From the NCBI RefSeq assembly GCF_020520425.1, contig NC_079487.1:134004385-134068384 (forward strand): a DNA stretch of 64,000 nucleotides. The letters run 5' to 3'. The notes under the pieces were generated by a model, which worked only from the letters and a program-made list of their open reading frames with translations, did not search any database and was not told where the DNA came from. Numbering within the stretch: position 1 is the stretch's first letter; each line of letters begins with the position of its first letter. The stretch is from Spinacia oleracea (Eukaryota; Streptophyta; Magnoliopsida; Caryophyllales; Amaranthaceae). Of this stretch, positions 12,601 to 24,350 are shown piece after piece. The position numbers and the translations under genes are program-made.

Positions 12601-13259
12601 AGCACGTCAGACTTTAAATGTGTTGGACTGGACAAAATTATTTATAAGTGTGAACACGCCACGTACACCATCAAATTGATTGGGTGACTCGTCACATATA
12701 AGACTTTAGTTTTGAAAAATTATTCTAATGATTTCCAATCAAGTCCAATACATTTACTCCGTCAAGTTTACTCTTTTCCTACTAGATTTAATAAGCCACA
12801 GTCAATTACAAGGAGTTCACATATGTTCAATTCAAACAAATTAATACTTTCTATGTTTCCTAATAGTTACAACGTTAGTATTGACACCAGGATTAAAGGA
12901 GAAATAATGATAAAATTGTTATTTTAATAGTGAAAATTTATACAAAAGAAAATAGTAAGGTTGCAACTAACATTTTTTAATTGTTTTGAAGAAGCATTTT
13001 AACAATAGAACGCATCCTAGCCTCACTCGGTGAAAATAAGTTGAAAAATCATTTTTACTCAAATTGACAAGTGTAAACACGACTTTTATGTGGTCAATTT
13101 ATCAGTATTCACACAACTCAACGCAGAGTACAATTACCTGATCTGACACCCATCACTTCCCAATATTTTCAACGTACCAATTTGCATGTACTCTCTCTTC
13201 TCTATTCTTTCTCTCTCCTCCACGTTGGCATCATCCCTCCAACTCACCTCCCACTTTCC
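12601..13259. other. Upstream region of the WD40 gene
   Basis: AT-rich DNA without genes, grading into a CT-rich leader (CTCTCTTCTCTATTCTTTCTCTC near 13190) just upstream of the promoter. Confidence 0.5.
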
Positions 13260-13267
13260 TATTTAAA
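13260..13267 (+). promoter_or_regulatory. Probable TATA box of the WD40 gene
   Basis: TATTTAAA lies 85 bp upstream of the ATG at 13352, with a CT-rich stretch before it and a C/A-rich leader after it. The spacing leaves a leader of about 55 bases, usual for a plant gene. Confidence 0.55.
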
Positions 13268-13351
13268 CCCATCTTCCTTCCTAAAACTCAACCGTCATTC
13301 AACACTTTCCATTTCAAAGTTCCCATTTCCAGAAAATAATCAAACATAACA

Positions 13352-14584
13352 ATGAAGCTCAAAACTCGCTTCTCTTTCTGCACCTCCGCCGTCGCCGGAG
13401 ACGATTCTAACCATCTTCCGCCGCCGACTACAACCTCCTCCCCCGCCTCTAACATCACCAGCAATGTCAGCTTACAAAGTCACCCTTCCCTTCAAACACT
13501 CCCATCTGTCCCTTCTCTTCAATACCTCTCTCTCTTTGACGTCACCGCCGCCGTGAACCTCACCCACTCTCTCTCCACTACTCTATCTTTACCTTCCTCG
13601 ATTTCCGCACTTTCTCTCTCCTCTTCTCTTCTCTATGTCTCCTCCGGCCATCAGATCAACGTCTACGACTCTTCCACTCTTACTCTCCTTGAAACGTTCA
13701 ATACTAACGGAGATTCAACCGGCGCTGTTAAATCCGTTGCTTTCTGTGACGGAAAAATCCTGTCAGCTCACCAGGATGGGAAAATCCGTGTCTGGAAGAT
13801 GACGGCGAGTAAACGGCATAAGCTGGTTTCGACTCTACCTACTTTAAAGGACCGGTTGAGCCGGTTTCCGGTTCCGAAGAATCACGTCAAAGTCCGGCGT
13901 CATAAGACGCGTCTCTGGGTGGAGCACGACGACGCCGTTTCAAGTTTAGCTGTTACGAACGGGAAAATCTACTCCGTTTCGTGGGACAAGACTTTGAAGG
14001 TGTGGGGCCCAAGGAGTTTACGGTGTTACGAGTCTGTAACGGCGCATGAGGACGCGGTTAACGCCGTTGCCGTTTCTGATGACGGAATGGTTTACACCGG
14101 ATCGGCTGACGGTCGGATTCGGGTTTGGGGGAAAACAACCGGGTCGGAGAAAAAGCTTACAGGAGTTGCCACGTTGGAGAAACACAAATCAGCGGTGAAT
14201 GCGTTGGCGTTGAATTCTGACGGTTCGATCTTGTTCTCAGGTGCTTGTGACCGTTCGATCTTGGTTTGGGAGAGAGAAGATAATGCGAAGTATATGGGGG
14301 TAAGTGGGGCCCTTAGAGGTCATGATGGGGCCATCTTGTGCTTGATCAACGTCTCTGATTTCTTAATCAGTGGTTCGGCTGATCGGACGGTCAGGATTTG
14401 GCGTAGAGGGGCTGAAGGAAAATTCTGTTGTTTGAGCGTTTTGACCGGACATACGAAGCCAGTCAAGTCTTTGGCTGCCAAAATGGAGGGTGAAGATGGA
14501 ATTTCGGTGTTTAGTGGTTCGCTTAATGGTGAAATTAAAGTTTGGAGTCTTAAGATTAATCACTCCTCTAATCAAAACTCGTGA
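13352..14584 (+). CDS. WD40 repeat protein, JINGUBANG-like
   Basis: The 410-aa intronless gene encodes a predicted seven-bladed beta-propeller. An N-terminal Ser/Thr/Pro-rich tail (about 1-85) is followed by WD units whose GKIRVWKM (144-151), DKTLKVWG (212-219), GRIRVWG, RSILVWE, RTVRIW and GEIKVWS strands are plain. The insert at 160-190 (TLPTLKDRLSRF and VKVRRHKTRLWVEH) is characteristic of the plant JINGUBANG family (Arabidopsis At2g26490 and relatives), where one member restrains pollen germination. The family is usually 400-470 aa and intronless, so this copy looks complete. Start: the first ATG after a TATA-like box, in AACAATGAAG context. A specific role cannot be assigned to this paralogue. 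Propellers of this sort are adaptors, so a binding partner rather than a catalytic activity is expected. Codon use is much more GC-rich than the flanks. Confidence 0.93.
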   Translation: MKLKTRFSFCTSAVAGDDSNHLPPPTTTSSPASNITSNVSLQSHPSLQTLPSVPSLQYLSLFDVTAAVNLTHSLSTTLSLPSSISALSLSSSLLYVSSGHQINVYDSSTLTLLETFNTNGDSTGAVKSVAFCDGKILSAHQDGKIRVWKMTASKRHKLVSTLPTLKDRLSRFPVPKNHVKVRRHKTRLWVEHDDAVSSLAVTNGKIYSVSWDKTLKVWGPRSLRCYESVTAHEDAVNAVAVSDDGMVYTGSADGRIRVWGKTTGSEKKLTGVATLEKHKSAVNALALNSDGSILFSGACDRSILVWEREDNAKYMGVSGALRGHDGAILCLINVSDFLISGSADRTVRIWRRGAEGKFCCLSVLTGHTKPVKSLAAKMEGEDGISVFSGSLNGEIKVWSLKINHSSNQNS

Positions 14585-15612
14585 CAATCGAATCTCGTTT
14601 ACATCATTAATTACTCGTTACGGCTTTATATACACTTGCAATGATGCAAAGATAAGCAATTTGATACATGGTCTTAGGTTTTTGTTAATTAGCTTGAGAA
14701 GAAAAACATTGGTACATAATTTTAGATTTGGAGATTGGTGTGATTGGATTAATTTTATTTTAATTTTTTAATGTGACTATTATAGTTTCAGGCGATTTTA
14801 AGGGAAATGATTTTGACATTTTAAAGATTGATTTTGGCACATTGACTTTTAATTCCACCAACATTATCTTAGCCTAGCAATTAAGACTGAATTCCATCAA
14901 AAAAATAAAATAAAATTAAGACTGAAGACATTTTATTATAGATTACAAGTTCAAATCTCTCCCATTCGTTTGTAATTTGTATTGACCTTATATTTCATTC
15001 AGTAAAAAAGAATAGTTTTTCGTACTCGTAAATAAAAGGCATAAAATTAACTAAATGGTGTGGCCAAATCGATGAGTATCCCAATTCAAGTTACTCCGTA
15101 CTTTGTTTGTGAATTGAGTGGCCTTTCCCTGTATTTAGTTGGGATGATGGATTAATTTTGAATTAATGGCTATTTTTGGACTAACATATTGATAAAAGTC
15201 GACGTCGTTTTGTGGTTGGTTGTCAGTGGTTGATGCATCATAGTGAAAATAACCCGGGAGTAAGAATACAAATGTAAGCCTTAATAGTCTTTAACATACT
15301 TAATTGAGGGGACTCTCCACTCTTGGAAGATTGTATTTGTAGGGATGTTAAGATATTCTTATATTGTAAACCAATTTGACAAACAAATTGTCGATGCATT
15401 ATCTTATACGAAGTACGTATTTAGTTGAATGAATTGAGTCGACTTATGAAACAATTTCGAACTAGATTTGGCTTAGAATATAGTATAACTCGATTCGATC
15501 AAGTTCAAGCTTATCAATAGAATCAAGTTATCTCATGCAAGTTTAAGAAAAAGAAGTACTACGACACAACTTTGATCTAATAAGAAAAACGAAAGTACGT
15601 CACTAGCTAATA
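14585..15612. other. 3' flank of the WD40 gene
   Basis: AT-rich DNA. About 14866-15010 resembles a SINE remnant on the plus strand (GCCTAGCAATTAAGACTGAA, later AAGTTCAAATCTC as a B-box-like word). The rest is unassigned. Confidence 0.4.
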
Positions 15613-15757
15613 CTCCCTATGTCCCGAAATACTCGCAACGATTAGACATGCATGTCAATGCACAATCTTGACCACTAATATCTTTAACTACATATTATAA
15701 AAACTTATAAAATATTAATATTTTGAAAATATATATTAAGGTAAAGCCAACAATATA

Positions 15758-16090
15758 CTCCCTCCATTCCTAAATGATCTTCCTATTTGGAGTTTGGGGT
15801 GGAAAATAAGAAAATGGAATCTTGTAATGATTGAGTGTAAGAGTAATGATTGGGTGTAAGAGAAAGTAATAAATAAATGAAGGAAAGTAATAAAGAAATG
15901 AAGGAGAGAGAAGATATTTTGTTTAAAGTAATAAAAAATCATATAAGTGGGGTTAGGTGGGTGAATAGGGAAATGTGAATGAATTAAATAAGGGATGTAT
16001 GGTAAAAAGTCATGTCCAAAAATAGAAACAGGAAGATTATTTCGGAACGACATTTATAGAAACAGAAAGATAAAAAAGGAATGGAGGGAG
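15758..16090. mobile_element. Stowaway MITE (inner)
   Basis: The ends CTCCCTCCATTCC and GGAATGGAGGGAG are perfect inverted repeats with TA on both sides (15756-15757, 16091-16092). It is 333 bp long and inserted in an older Stowaway copy. The minus-strand frame 15736-16053 lies in it and is not a gene. Confidence 0.85.
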
Positions 16091-16103
16091 TATTATATAC
16101 TAA

Positions 16104-16372
16104 CACTAAAAAGTATTGTACCATTAACGACGGAAAATCCCGTCGCTAAAGGCCAATAATCGTTTATTAATGATGGGATTTCCGGTCGCGAACCCGTCAT
16201 AAAAGGGGGCCGTCGTTAATGGAAAATCTCGTCGTTAACCCGTCGTAAAAGACATTTGTGACGGTTGTTCCCGTCTTTGTTTCGTTGTTAGCCCCGTCGC
16301 AAAAGGCTTTTGCGACGGGATTTTTGACCCGTCGTAATTAAGTTGTCGTTAAAGATACAAATTCTTGTAGTG
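16104..16372 (+). mobile_element. CACTA-type MITE (inner)
   Basis: This 269-bp copy has TAGTG at its right end, CACTA at its left end and a perfect TAA target duplication (16101-16103, 16373-16375). The interior matches the copies at 6657-6925 and 51176-51442, with GACGGGA/TCCCGTC inverted words. Confidence 0.85.
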
Positions 16373-16473
16373 TAACATTTGTTTTCAAATATACGAAATA
16401 AAACGGGGTCAAAGTGAATTATGTGAATAGTGCAAAAAGTCAAACCATTTCAAATATTCCGGGACGGAGGGAG

Positions 16474-17093
16474 TAATACAAGTTAAAAAGACAAGTAAGT
16501 TTCATAATGAATACGGAGTAATGAAGTTCGTACGAGTAAAGTAATATGTGAATACTACGTACAAGTTATATATTAGGTTTTCCCCTCCCGCCAAACCCCG
16601 TTACACAACCCATAATACGATAACTTACAAAATGGTTTAGGAAATTAATCTGTTTTTTTTTTTTGGTAGAAAATTATTGTCTGACTCTTTAAGTCTAATT
16701 TTTCTAAGAGATCAAATAAACATTAAACTTTTGTGCCAGTTTCTGATATTTCCCCGTACCATCTACGAAAAATCATGCATTAGTAGTTTAGTACTTGAGT
16801 AGTGCACCAATGTAAAAGTGGTACGTTAGTTTTTTATATTTACAATTAAGTACCCATTTTTTCACAAAATTAACAATATAATGTTAGAATTACCCTATTA
16901 ATTAAATAACCATTTGAAAGGGTACGTACAAAATGAACTTAGAAAATTAAAAACACGACTTTAACAACTTGGTAGTACATAAAAGCGACAATCCATTTAA
17001 TTTGGGATAAAGGGAGTGTGTAATGTGTATATGTCTCGTTGAGTTAGGGTTATAGTCAACAAAGCATAATAAACACGAACAGGCTGTAAGAAT
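16474..17093. other. Gene-free AT-rich DNA
   Basis: Nothing is recognised apart from a TACGGAGTA word at 16512 and short T tracts. Confidence 0.5.
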
Positions 17094-17694
17094 TAGGGGT
17101 GTCAATTCTCAATCCGACCCAGTAAATTCGATGGTTTTGTCCGACCGTTTAGAATCCGAACCGTTTAGAACCCGCGAGTTAAAATCCGAAATCCGATCCG
17201 ATCCGATTATATTCAACCCGAATCCGACCCAAACCGTTAGTATTGATCCGATTAAGATCTGAATCCGTTAACAGACCGATCCGTGACAATCCGAATCCAT
17301 TTAATCCGATCCGAAGCGATCCGAAACCCGTTTATGATCCGATCCGTTTCAATCCGAATCCGTTCCAACCCAAGGAATATCCGTTTAATCCGATCCGTTT
17401 TTAATCCGTGACCCGTTTAATCCGATCCATTTTTAATCCAATCCGTTTTTAATCCGATCTGTTTTTAATCCGTAATCCGTTTAATTCGAACCAATTCCAA
17501 CCCATGACACGTTTAATCCAAACTAGTTTCCGTTGCTAGAATTTTGTTAGTCTAGACTTTGAAGCTGTTTTAAAATAAGTATGCAATAAGTTTAATATCT
17601 AAATTGTATTTTAAATCATGGTTTCATAAAAATTAGTACTGAGCATTGATAATTATGGTGTATAATAATCATATCAGCAATAGTTTAGATGACA

Positions 17695-18835
17695 CTATGT
17701 GTCATTATGAGAAAATGCCAGCATTTCTAGCCCTTGGATGTTGCCAACCTATCTTCTCCCTTTGATTAATTCTTAAGCTTAATAACTCAAAAAAATAAGG
17801 AGGAAGTTCCTTCTGTTCTATTTCGGTGGGTTTGAGCCACCACCGCCTTTCTTTTCCCTAGGAAACACCATTAAAATTGCTACTCTTCCTCATCAAATTC
17901 ATCAAAAGAATACTTGATTTAATCTCTTACGAATTGAAAGTAGAGGAAGCCCAAAAATCCGGGTAACCCACCCGATTTTCTCCTCTGCTTGGCGTCACGC
18001 TGCTTCGTCGCCGACCCATCTCCGATTGTGGGTGGGTTGTTGTTGTTGGTGCGGTAATTAGAGGAAGCCCAAAATTCCGAGTCACCCACCCGGTTCTTGG
18101 TGCGGCAATTCCAGATTTGGTTACCGGTTTGATTTTGTCTCTCCTCTCTTTTCTATATTTCGAAATGAGAGGATGGATACAATGATGGATGCTATGTGTT
18201 TCTGTTAGTGATGGTAGAAAAGAATTTCAGAAATCTCGTGATAGTGTTCTAATTTACAGAAAAAGTGCTCCATATGAGGCGAAAATAAGGGAAGATAGCT
18301 TGAAGAGAAGGGGGGTTTTTGTAAGGGGAAGGGACTAGGGAGACTTTGTGGGCTGGTGATTGTAGTATTATTGGATGGTTGAGATGGTGATCCGTGTGTG
18401 GTGTGTACGCGATGATTAAGACGTAGATCTTTTTTAATCGATGGCTATGATTGACTGATGTTTTATATATGGATTGCTGCGAGCGGCGACCGTGGATTTC
18501 AAATTGCGGCGAGTTACAACGGCCAGCGGCGAACGGCGACCGGCGAGAGGAGAGCGCAATCGGCGGCGAGAAGAGAGCAGAAGCAACGATGAGAGGTAAG
18601 CAGCGGCGGCGGCGGCTAGCGGCGGCGGCGATTGGTGGTGGTGTTCGAATAGGAGAGAGAGAGGAATAGAAGAGAGAGAAATAGAACAGAGAGAAAGAGT
18701 GCAGAAAATCAGAATCAGAAATAATGAAAACAAAACGTGAAAAACAATTACATTGTTTATTTGTTTATAAAAATTACGAAAATGCCATTATAGAAAGTGT
18801 TCTCACCGTAAAGAAGTGTTCTCACGAGAGCCTTC

Positions 18836-18838
<3 letters not shown>
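17695..18838. other. GC-rich block of unknown origin inside the hAT element
   Basis: This block differs from the element around it. It has a repeated phrase (AGAGGAAGCCCAAAA at about 17943 and 18061, each followed by ACCCACCCG) and a strongly GC-rich core with CGGCGG words at 18480-18650. Long frames cross the core on both strands but are Arg/Ala/Ser-rich with no domain. It may be a captured host 5' region or a nested, unclassified element. I cannot decide from sequence alone. Confidence 0.4.
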
Positions 18839-18873
<35 letters not shown>

Positions 18874-18982
18874 GTCGAGTTAGAATTCAATTGCTTTAGT
18901 ATGATAACATGCCGATTATATATAATTGTCGAGTTCGAATTCAATTGCTTTAGTATGATATCTTGTGATCTTGTCGCTTATA

Positions 18983-19115
18983 AGGCCCTGTTCTTCTTGA
19001 CTTTATTTGGCTGAACTGAACTGCATAGAATTGAGCTGAATTGAACTGAATTGAACTGAACTGAACTTAATGGAGCTGAACTGAACTGAACTGAATGGAA
19101 CTGAATGAATAGTAA
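18983..19115 (+). repeat. CTGAACTGAA-rich repeat fragment
   Basis: After AAGGCCCTGTTC the sequence becomes a run of GAACT/GAATT words about 5-10 bases apart. It resembles one end of a TIR element of the GGCCCTRTT type (compare 60916-62344). No matching opposite end was found within the hAT element. Confidence 0.45.
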
Positions 19116-20354
19116 ATAATAAATAATTAATCATAAATCACAAGGGTTTATGGTGTATTTGACTCTTAAGTCGCACATTTTTTAACCAAGTATCTAAACA
19201 TTACTTTGTTTAAACTAATTATCTATCTTGTATGTTTGTCTTCAATAAGTTATATATAATAGGATTTATTGCTTAATAGCTTGTTTGAGCTAATAAAGTA
19301 TTGATAAATTGGTACGGTAAGTTATTGTTGGCTTTATACTTATATACACCTGATACTTGTGAAGTCCCGTATTGTCCTTATTTTATACTGTACTTATATA
19401 ACGGAGATACACCTAATAGAATATTTTGATGGAGTAATACTAGAGATGTTGTCAGGTCATGTTTGGTTACATATATGTTGACTAAAAAAAATACAGTATC
19501 GTAGTTTTATCGTTCATACCTTAATGTCTATGTTGTCTCAATAAAACATTATCAGTTCTAATTAGCTACTTACGTTAAGTACTTGTATGCAGAGTACTAG
19601 TAATAATCAATATGTCTAATGATATAATCCAATTCATGATATGTTATTATGGTTATGGTTTAATTTGTGATTCATATTCACTTAATTTTATTTATAACCC
19701 AAGTAAGTAATTGATCGTGTTGTCATTTAAACTTATTTTATTGTTATTAAAAGTTATATTTTCAACAGAAATGTATTATTGAATAGTTTAGACTTATAAA
19801 CATAGACACATAGTCTTATAGAACTAGATATTTATAAACTTATAACGACATAAAGTTACATAATTATATAGTGATAGACTGATAGCCTTATATAGTAGTC
19901 ATATAGTGTTGTACAATTACTCGTTCCGTAAACGATTACAAATGTATATCCTTATAGTTACATTCTTGTGTTATTTTAGTTAAAAGTTTAAAACTATATA
20001 TGATCATCACTATCAGTTATTAGTTTTGTTAGAGTAATCATTATTAATCGTTATAAATTATAATCGTTAATTCGTTACAGTGTTATAGAGGTTATGTTAC
20101 GGACTTACAGTATTATAGAATTAATATTGTTAAACTTGTAAACATTATAAACTTACTTGACTCTATATTTATAATGTGATAGAAATATAGAATTATATAT
20201 TTGTAAACTTATAATCTTATAAAAAACACTATATAGTTGTAGCTTATACAGTTATTTACTTTGTAATTATCGTTTGATAACCATATAGTTATATAATTAT
20301 GTAGTTATAGTCTTACAAAGTTTATTGTATGGTTATAGTCGTACAGTCATCAAT

Positions 20355-20553
20355 CCATAAGATATCCAATTTCGTATATGAAAAATTTATAAAAACTTGA
20401 TATTCTGAAAATGTATATCGAGACCAATATAACAAGATCTTACATGATAACATTTTGATGTATAAAAATTACAAAATTTAGAATTTATGGTCAAAGTTTT
20501 CATACTTTGGACACATATTCTAAGACTTAAAGAACTTTCAGGAATGGAGGTAG
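20355..20553. mobile_element. Stowaway-like fragment
   Basis: It shares the words AACAAGATCTTACATG and a GAATGGAGGTAG end followed by TA with the element at 5111-5365. The left end is diverged or missing. Confidence 0.55.
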
Positions 20554-21310
20554 TATTAAACCAAGTTATACAATATACTCAATAACTTATATTACTGATC
20601 TTAAATTCTTATTACTTTTAATAGTTAGTTATCGTTTTCGTCCCTAAGTAAGCCATCAATAATTCAATGTTATAATATATATAATTTGGAACCGAACTGA
20701 CCCAAATTCCAACCCGATACCAAATAACCCGATCCGATAATTACCCGAACCAATATAAAATTGAATCCAACGTAACCAGGCTAAATTTGTTTCAATCGAC
20801 CCGTTTTAGTCAGTTACCGATTAATCCGATCCGATATGAATCCGATCCGATATGAATCCGATCCGAAATGAATCCGATCCGAAATGAATCCGACCCGATA
20901 TGAATCCGATCCGATATGAATCCGCCTGACATGAACCCGAACCCGTTATAGTCCGACTAAACCCGTTAACAATCCGTCATATTCCAATCCGATCCGACCC
21001 GACCTAAACCGACTACAATCCGACCCGTTTACAACCCGATCCGATATAAATCCGTGAATAAAAAATTCGATCCGATCCGGTCCGTTAAGTTTTCAATCCG
21101 ATCCGTTCCGACCCGTTAGCCAAATTAATCCGTTCCAATCCGATCCGTTTCAACCCGAATCCGATGAGTCCGACCCAAACCCGATCCGTTGATCCGATTT
21201 GACACCCCTAGTAAGAATTGATATGTTGAATTGTTGATGCATGACTATTGACCAGGCAGCAACGACCCAAGAAATGTACGTATATATTGGTTTGCTAGAA
21301 TAGTCGTATT

Positions 21311-21679
21311 AATTTGCTGCAAATTGGTGTAATATTATTCCGGTGTTGAAATTATGGGCTTTGTATGAAGGTTCTTCTGTTTTTGTTGAAGATCTTGCTT
21401 GCTTGAATGAGTTGTGTCCGAATTCACTTGCACAATGACAAAGTCACTAACCTTGTGGGTGTTTCCGAGTAAAGCCCATCCGATGCCTATGTAAGAACAA
21501 TGCTCGGATTCTAGAGAGAAGTTCTCTAGAGAGTAGTCTTAAGACAGTCAATTGGACGTACCTTGATGTGTGAGCCTTGACAGCTTATTTATAATGTAAA
21601 TGTCCATAGGTCATTTATTGCTATTGAGCCTTGGGCCTTTGTTGGTGGCTGACCAATTTGCTGCAAATTGGTGTAATAT
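21311..21679 (+). mobile_element. LTR fossil bounded by 25-bp direct repeats
   Basis: A 25-bp sequence beginning AATTTGCTGCAAATTGG occurs at 21311-21335 and again at 21655-21679. Between them lies an LTR-like segment (TGTTGAAATT at 21344; end near CA at 21655) with CATCCGATGCC, a TCTAGAGAGAAG block and CTTATTTATAATG. Block order resembles 9900-10460. No retroelement domains are beside it. It appears to be an old solo or partial terminal repeat. Confidence 0.45.
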
Positions 21680-22412
21680 GATGTTATATTCTTAATTCTT
21701 GAAATATAGGCGTTGGTCTTTGATGTCACGGCAATAATACATGTGACATGTGAATAGTTCAATCTTAGTTAGCTTCTCGAGGAAGACGACCAATTTAATT
21801 ACGCCCACAGACTTTTATTTCAATTCTAAATACTAAAAATACCACTTTCGTTATTAATTCATCGAATATTCCATCTATTTTTATTCAATTCATGAATCAT
21901 TTACTATTGCACATGCATGCATAATCTAAACAATATGATCCGTATATAGTACTTCGTACAACATTTTTATTATCATATGTGAATTCGGATTAATTTATAT
22001 TGAAGAACAAGAAAAAACTAGAAGAAGAAGACACTAAATATATACGGAGTATAGATTGATGATTTACTCCATCACGTATGACCTTTTAATAATTGGTTTT
22101 AATTAATTAAGACGAAGAAATTAAACTCTATTAGGCTTGTACCTGGTCGCTCAACTTGGTCCAATAATAAAATAAAATAAAATAAAAATCAGTAGTTTTT
22201 TTTTATTAGCCAACTTGGATAAATCATGTTAGCTAGCTATCTAGCTAGGTAGCTCAGTAGGATGATTATCGATCACCTAATTATAATTAATACTTCATTG
22301 TCAACGATTTAATTAACTACAACTTGATACATAGGGCCGGTGTATTCGGGTATAATTATTAGGTTAATTATATACTTTTAATATTTTACATATTGGATAT
22401 TAGTGTTATATA
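21680..22412. other. Gene-free AT-rich DNA
   Basis: No coding region or clear element is seen. One TACGGAGTA word lies at 22043. Confidence 0.5.
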
Positions 22413-22564
22413 TTCGAGAAATTAGCAATAGTACATTTTGAGTATTATTAGCCAAGTAATGAAAATTAATTTTTAAAAGTTACTACTCTTCGAGAAATTA
22501 GCAATAGTACATTTTGAGTATTATTAGCCAAGTAATGAAAATTAATTTTTAAAAGTTACTACTC
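22413..22564 (+). repeat. Two-copy 76-bp tandem duplication
   Basis: The unit starting TTCGAGAAATTAGCAATAG is present twice in direct succession (22413-22488 and 22489-22564), nearly identical over its whole length. The near identity points to a recent local duplication. Confidence 0.85.
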
Positions 22565-22990
22565 CATACTCGATAAAACAAGCTAGTTCTCGCACGTACT
22601 TTGCAATTGTTTAAAGAGCAACAGAGGACTGTAACTAACTAATTAAACAACTAGTTTTGCCGAACATTCTTATATTCAAAGGGCTACTTGTTTAAAACAA
22701 TTGTTAGGAAATTATTAGCTAGGTTTAATTGTAATAGTCATATGACCTCTTAATAGTCATAGTATCAGCAATGTTGCAACTCTATGTCAAAAAAGAAAGG
22801 CAATATTGCAACTTGCGTGGGGTGAGCTGAGAAAATTATTGATGAATTAATGATTCAACAAATTAGTTATATTCATCACTAATTTTATTAGCCAACTTGC
22901 CTAATAAGTTAAGACCTAATTACATTTATCTAAGATTTGACAACGTAATAACAAGATTTCATGATATAATATAACACATCACATTTCTGC

Positions 22991-23021
<31 letters not shown>

Positions 23022-23760
23022 ATAACTAGCTAGACATAAAGAGCCTATATATCGATCCCAGACATAAACTCATAAAGTTGATATTGCAAAAGAGCATATT
23101 ATTCCAGTTAAAAACATGATCGAGCAAATTAACTAAGTTTTAGTTATACAGTGTACGAGGAAATGTCAATAGGCCTAACACGCGACAAGAAGAGAATAAG
23201 ACCACATACAAGTCTGACAGATTTCTAACCTACAATCAATTGATTATAGATAGGTATATATAATAGCCTAATTAACAATCTTATACGTTAGTCAATTTTT
23301 CTTTATTTTTACAATGTGAGATAAGTAGTTAATACTCACGTGTGAATTATATTCTTAACATTCAGTTCAACTTCTTAATTAAACATAGTTCATAATTAAC
23401 GAGGTAACCTTATCGCTAATCAATTAGTAGTTATTGGAGCTAGCATAAAGATTAGAGTTAATTAATTATTTCCAACTTGCATGTAGAAGTTGCATAATTT
23501 GTCATTACATGCATACAATATCCATAATGCATGCACGATTAGTGCGAACAAATTAAGCACCATTAGCTTTATTCACAAGTAAACTAATAAATTAATTAGC
23601 AACAAGATCGAGACATGTAATTAGAGCAATTAAATAGTCCAAGTCAAATGTACTCAGATATTTTTGAGTCTACTGAAGTTTTCAAAATTATTGTTAATTT
23701 AATATTTCAACTTGTAGAACTAATACATTTATCAATTAATTTACAATTAGATCTGATTTT
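22565..23760. other. Gene-free AT-rich DNA
   Basis: A poly-A run lies at about 22990-23018. No genes or clear elements are recognised. Confidence 0.5.
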
Positions 23761-23893
23761 AGCCTAATAGTTAACATTGGCTAAGGTCTTGTAGACAATA
23801 GTCAATAGGTCAGAGGTTTGAGGTTTGAATCCTCCCACCTCCATTTATATTTTTCTATTTCCCTTGTACTTATGTGTACTAAAAATAAAATAA
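23761..23893 (+). mobile_element. tRNA-derived SINE (probable)
   Basis: An A-box-like head (TAGCCTAATAGTTAACATTGG) is followed about 60 bases later by the B-box GGTTTGAATCC (23822-23832), then a T-rich body and an A-rich tail (AAAAATAAAATAAATC). This is the layout of a plant SINE. No target duplication was identified. Confidence 0.5.
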
Positions 23894-24189
23894 ATCAAAA
23901 TTAAATGGAAGGTTATTACTAAGATCCCTTCTGAAAAAGAGTTGTTCTCAATAGAGTTACGGAGTACAAAGTAGGCATATCCGCATATGTAATATTGCAA
24001 TAGAACAACTTTATATCAAGATAACTAGTCGAATGAAATTAAGATAATAAGATATGACCATAATACATGGTTCATTTTTTCAAAAAATTAAGCATGGACG
24101 TATACAAATTTTCATAAATGTGTACAGTACACGGGTAAAACGACTTGTGTGAAAGGGTATTTCAAGTGTAAAGAATTAACCACATAAGT

Positions 24190-24350
24190 TGGTGGGGAAC
24201 TCACCTTGTGACTTGGAGGTCACAGGGTCGAGGTCCATCAGCTACAAAAATGCTTGGAGTAACTCAAGCGAAGACCTGCGTAGCTTGACTGTTTAACCTG
24301 TGCGAGGTGCTAGTTCAGTAGAGTCCCTCTTTTTAACTTATTAAAAAAAA
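24190..24350 (+). mobile_element. tRNA-derived SINE (probable)
   Basis: GGTGGGGAACTCACCTTG is followed by GGGTCGAGGTCC (24225-24236), a B-box-like word, then a body with GTGCGAGGTGCTAG and an A-run near 24343-24350. This looks like a second SINE family. Confidence 0.45.

Larger units (their letters stand above)
15613..16473. mobile_element. Stowaway element with two insertions inside
   Basis: The outer ends CTCCCTATGTCCCGAAATA and TATTCCGGGACGGAGGGAG are inverted repeats bounded by TA (15611-15612, 16474-16475). The original element is split by a second Stowaway copy (15758-16090) and a CACTA-type MITE (16104-16372). Each inner element keeps its own target duplication, so the outer one is the oldest. 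Confidence 0.75.
17094..21210. mobile_element. 4.1-kb hAT-type element
   Basis: The perfect 8-bp duplication GTAAGAAT flanks the element (17086-17093, 21211-21218). The 12-bp terminal repeats TAGGGGTGTCAA and TTGACACCCCTA are perfect inverses. Subterminal zones of about 430-520 bp at each end (17100-17530, 20690-21200) are dense ATCCGATCCG arrays, as seen in hAT elements where they bind transposase. No transposase frame was found, so the element is non-autonomous. The interior holds a GC-rich block (17695-18838), a CTGAACTGAA-rich fragment (18983-19115), AT-rich filler and a Stowaway-like fragment. The perfect duplication suggests fairly recent insertion. Confidence 0.88.

Noticed and set aside
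18434-18733. 99-aa minus-strand frame beginning with a hydrophobic stretch, resembling a secreted protein
   Set aside because: It is Ser/Leu/Arg/Ala-rich low complexity in the GC-rich block of a transposon, with an equally long frame on the other strand.
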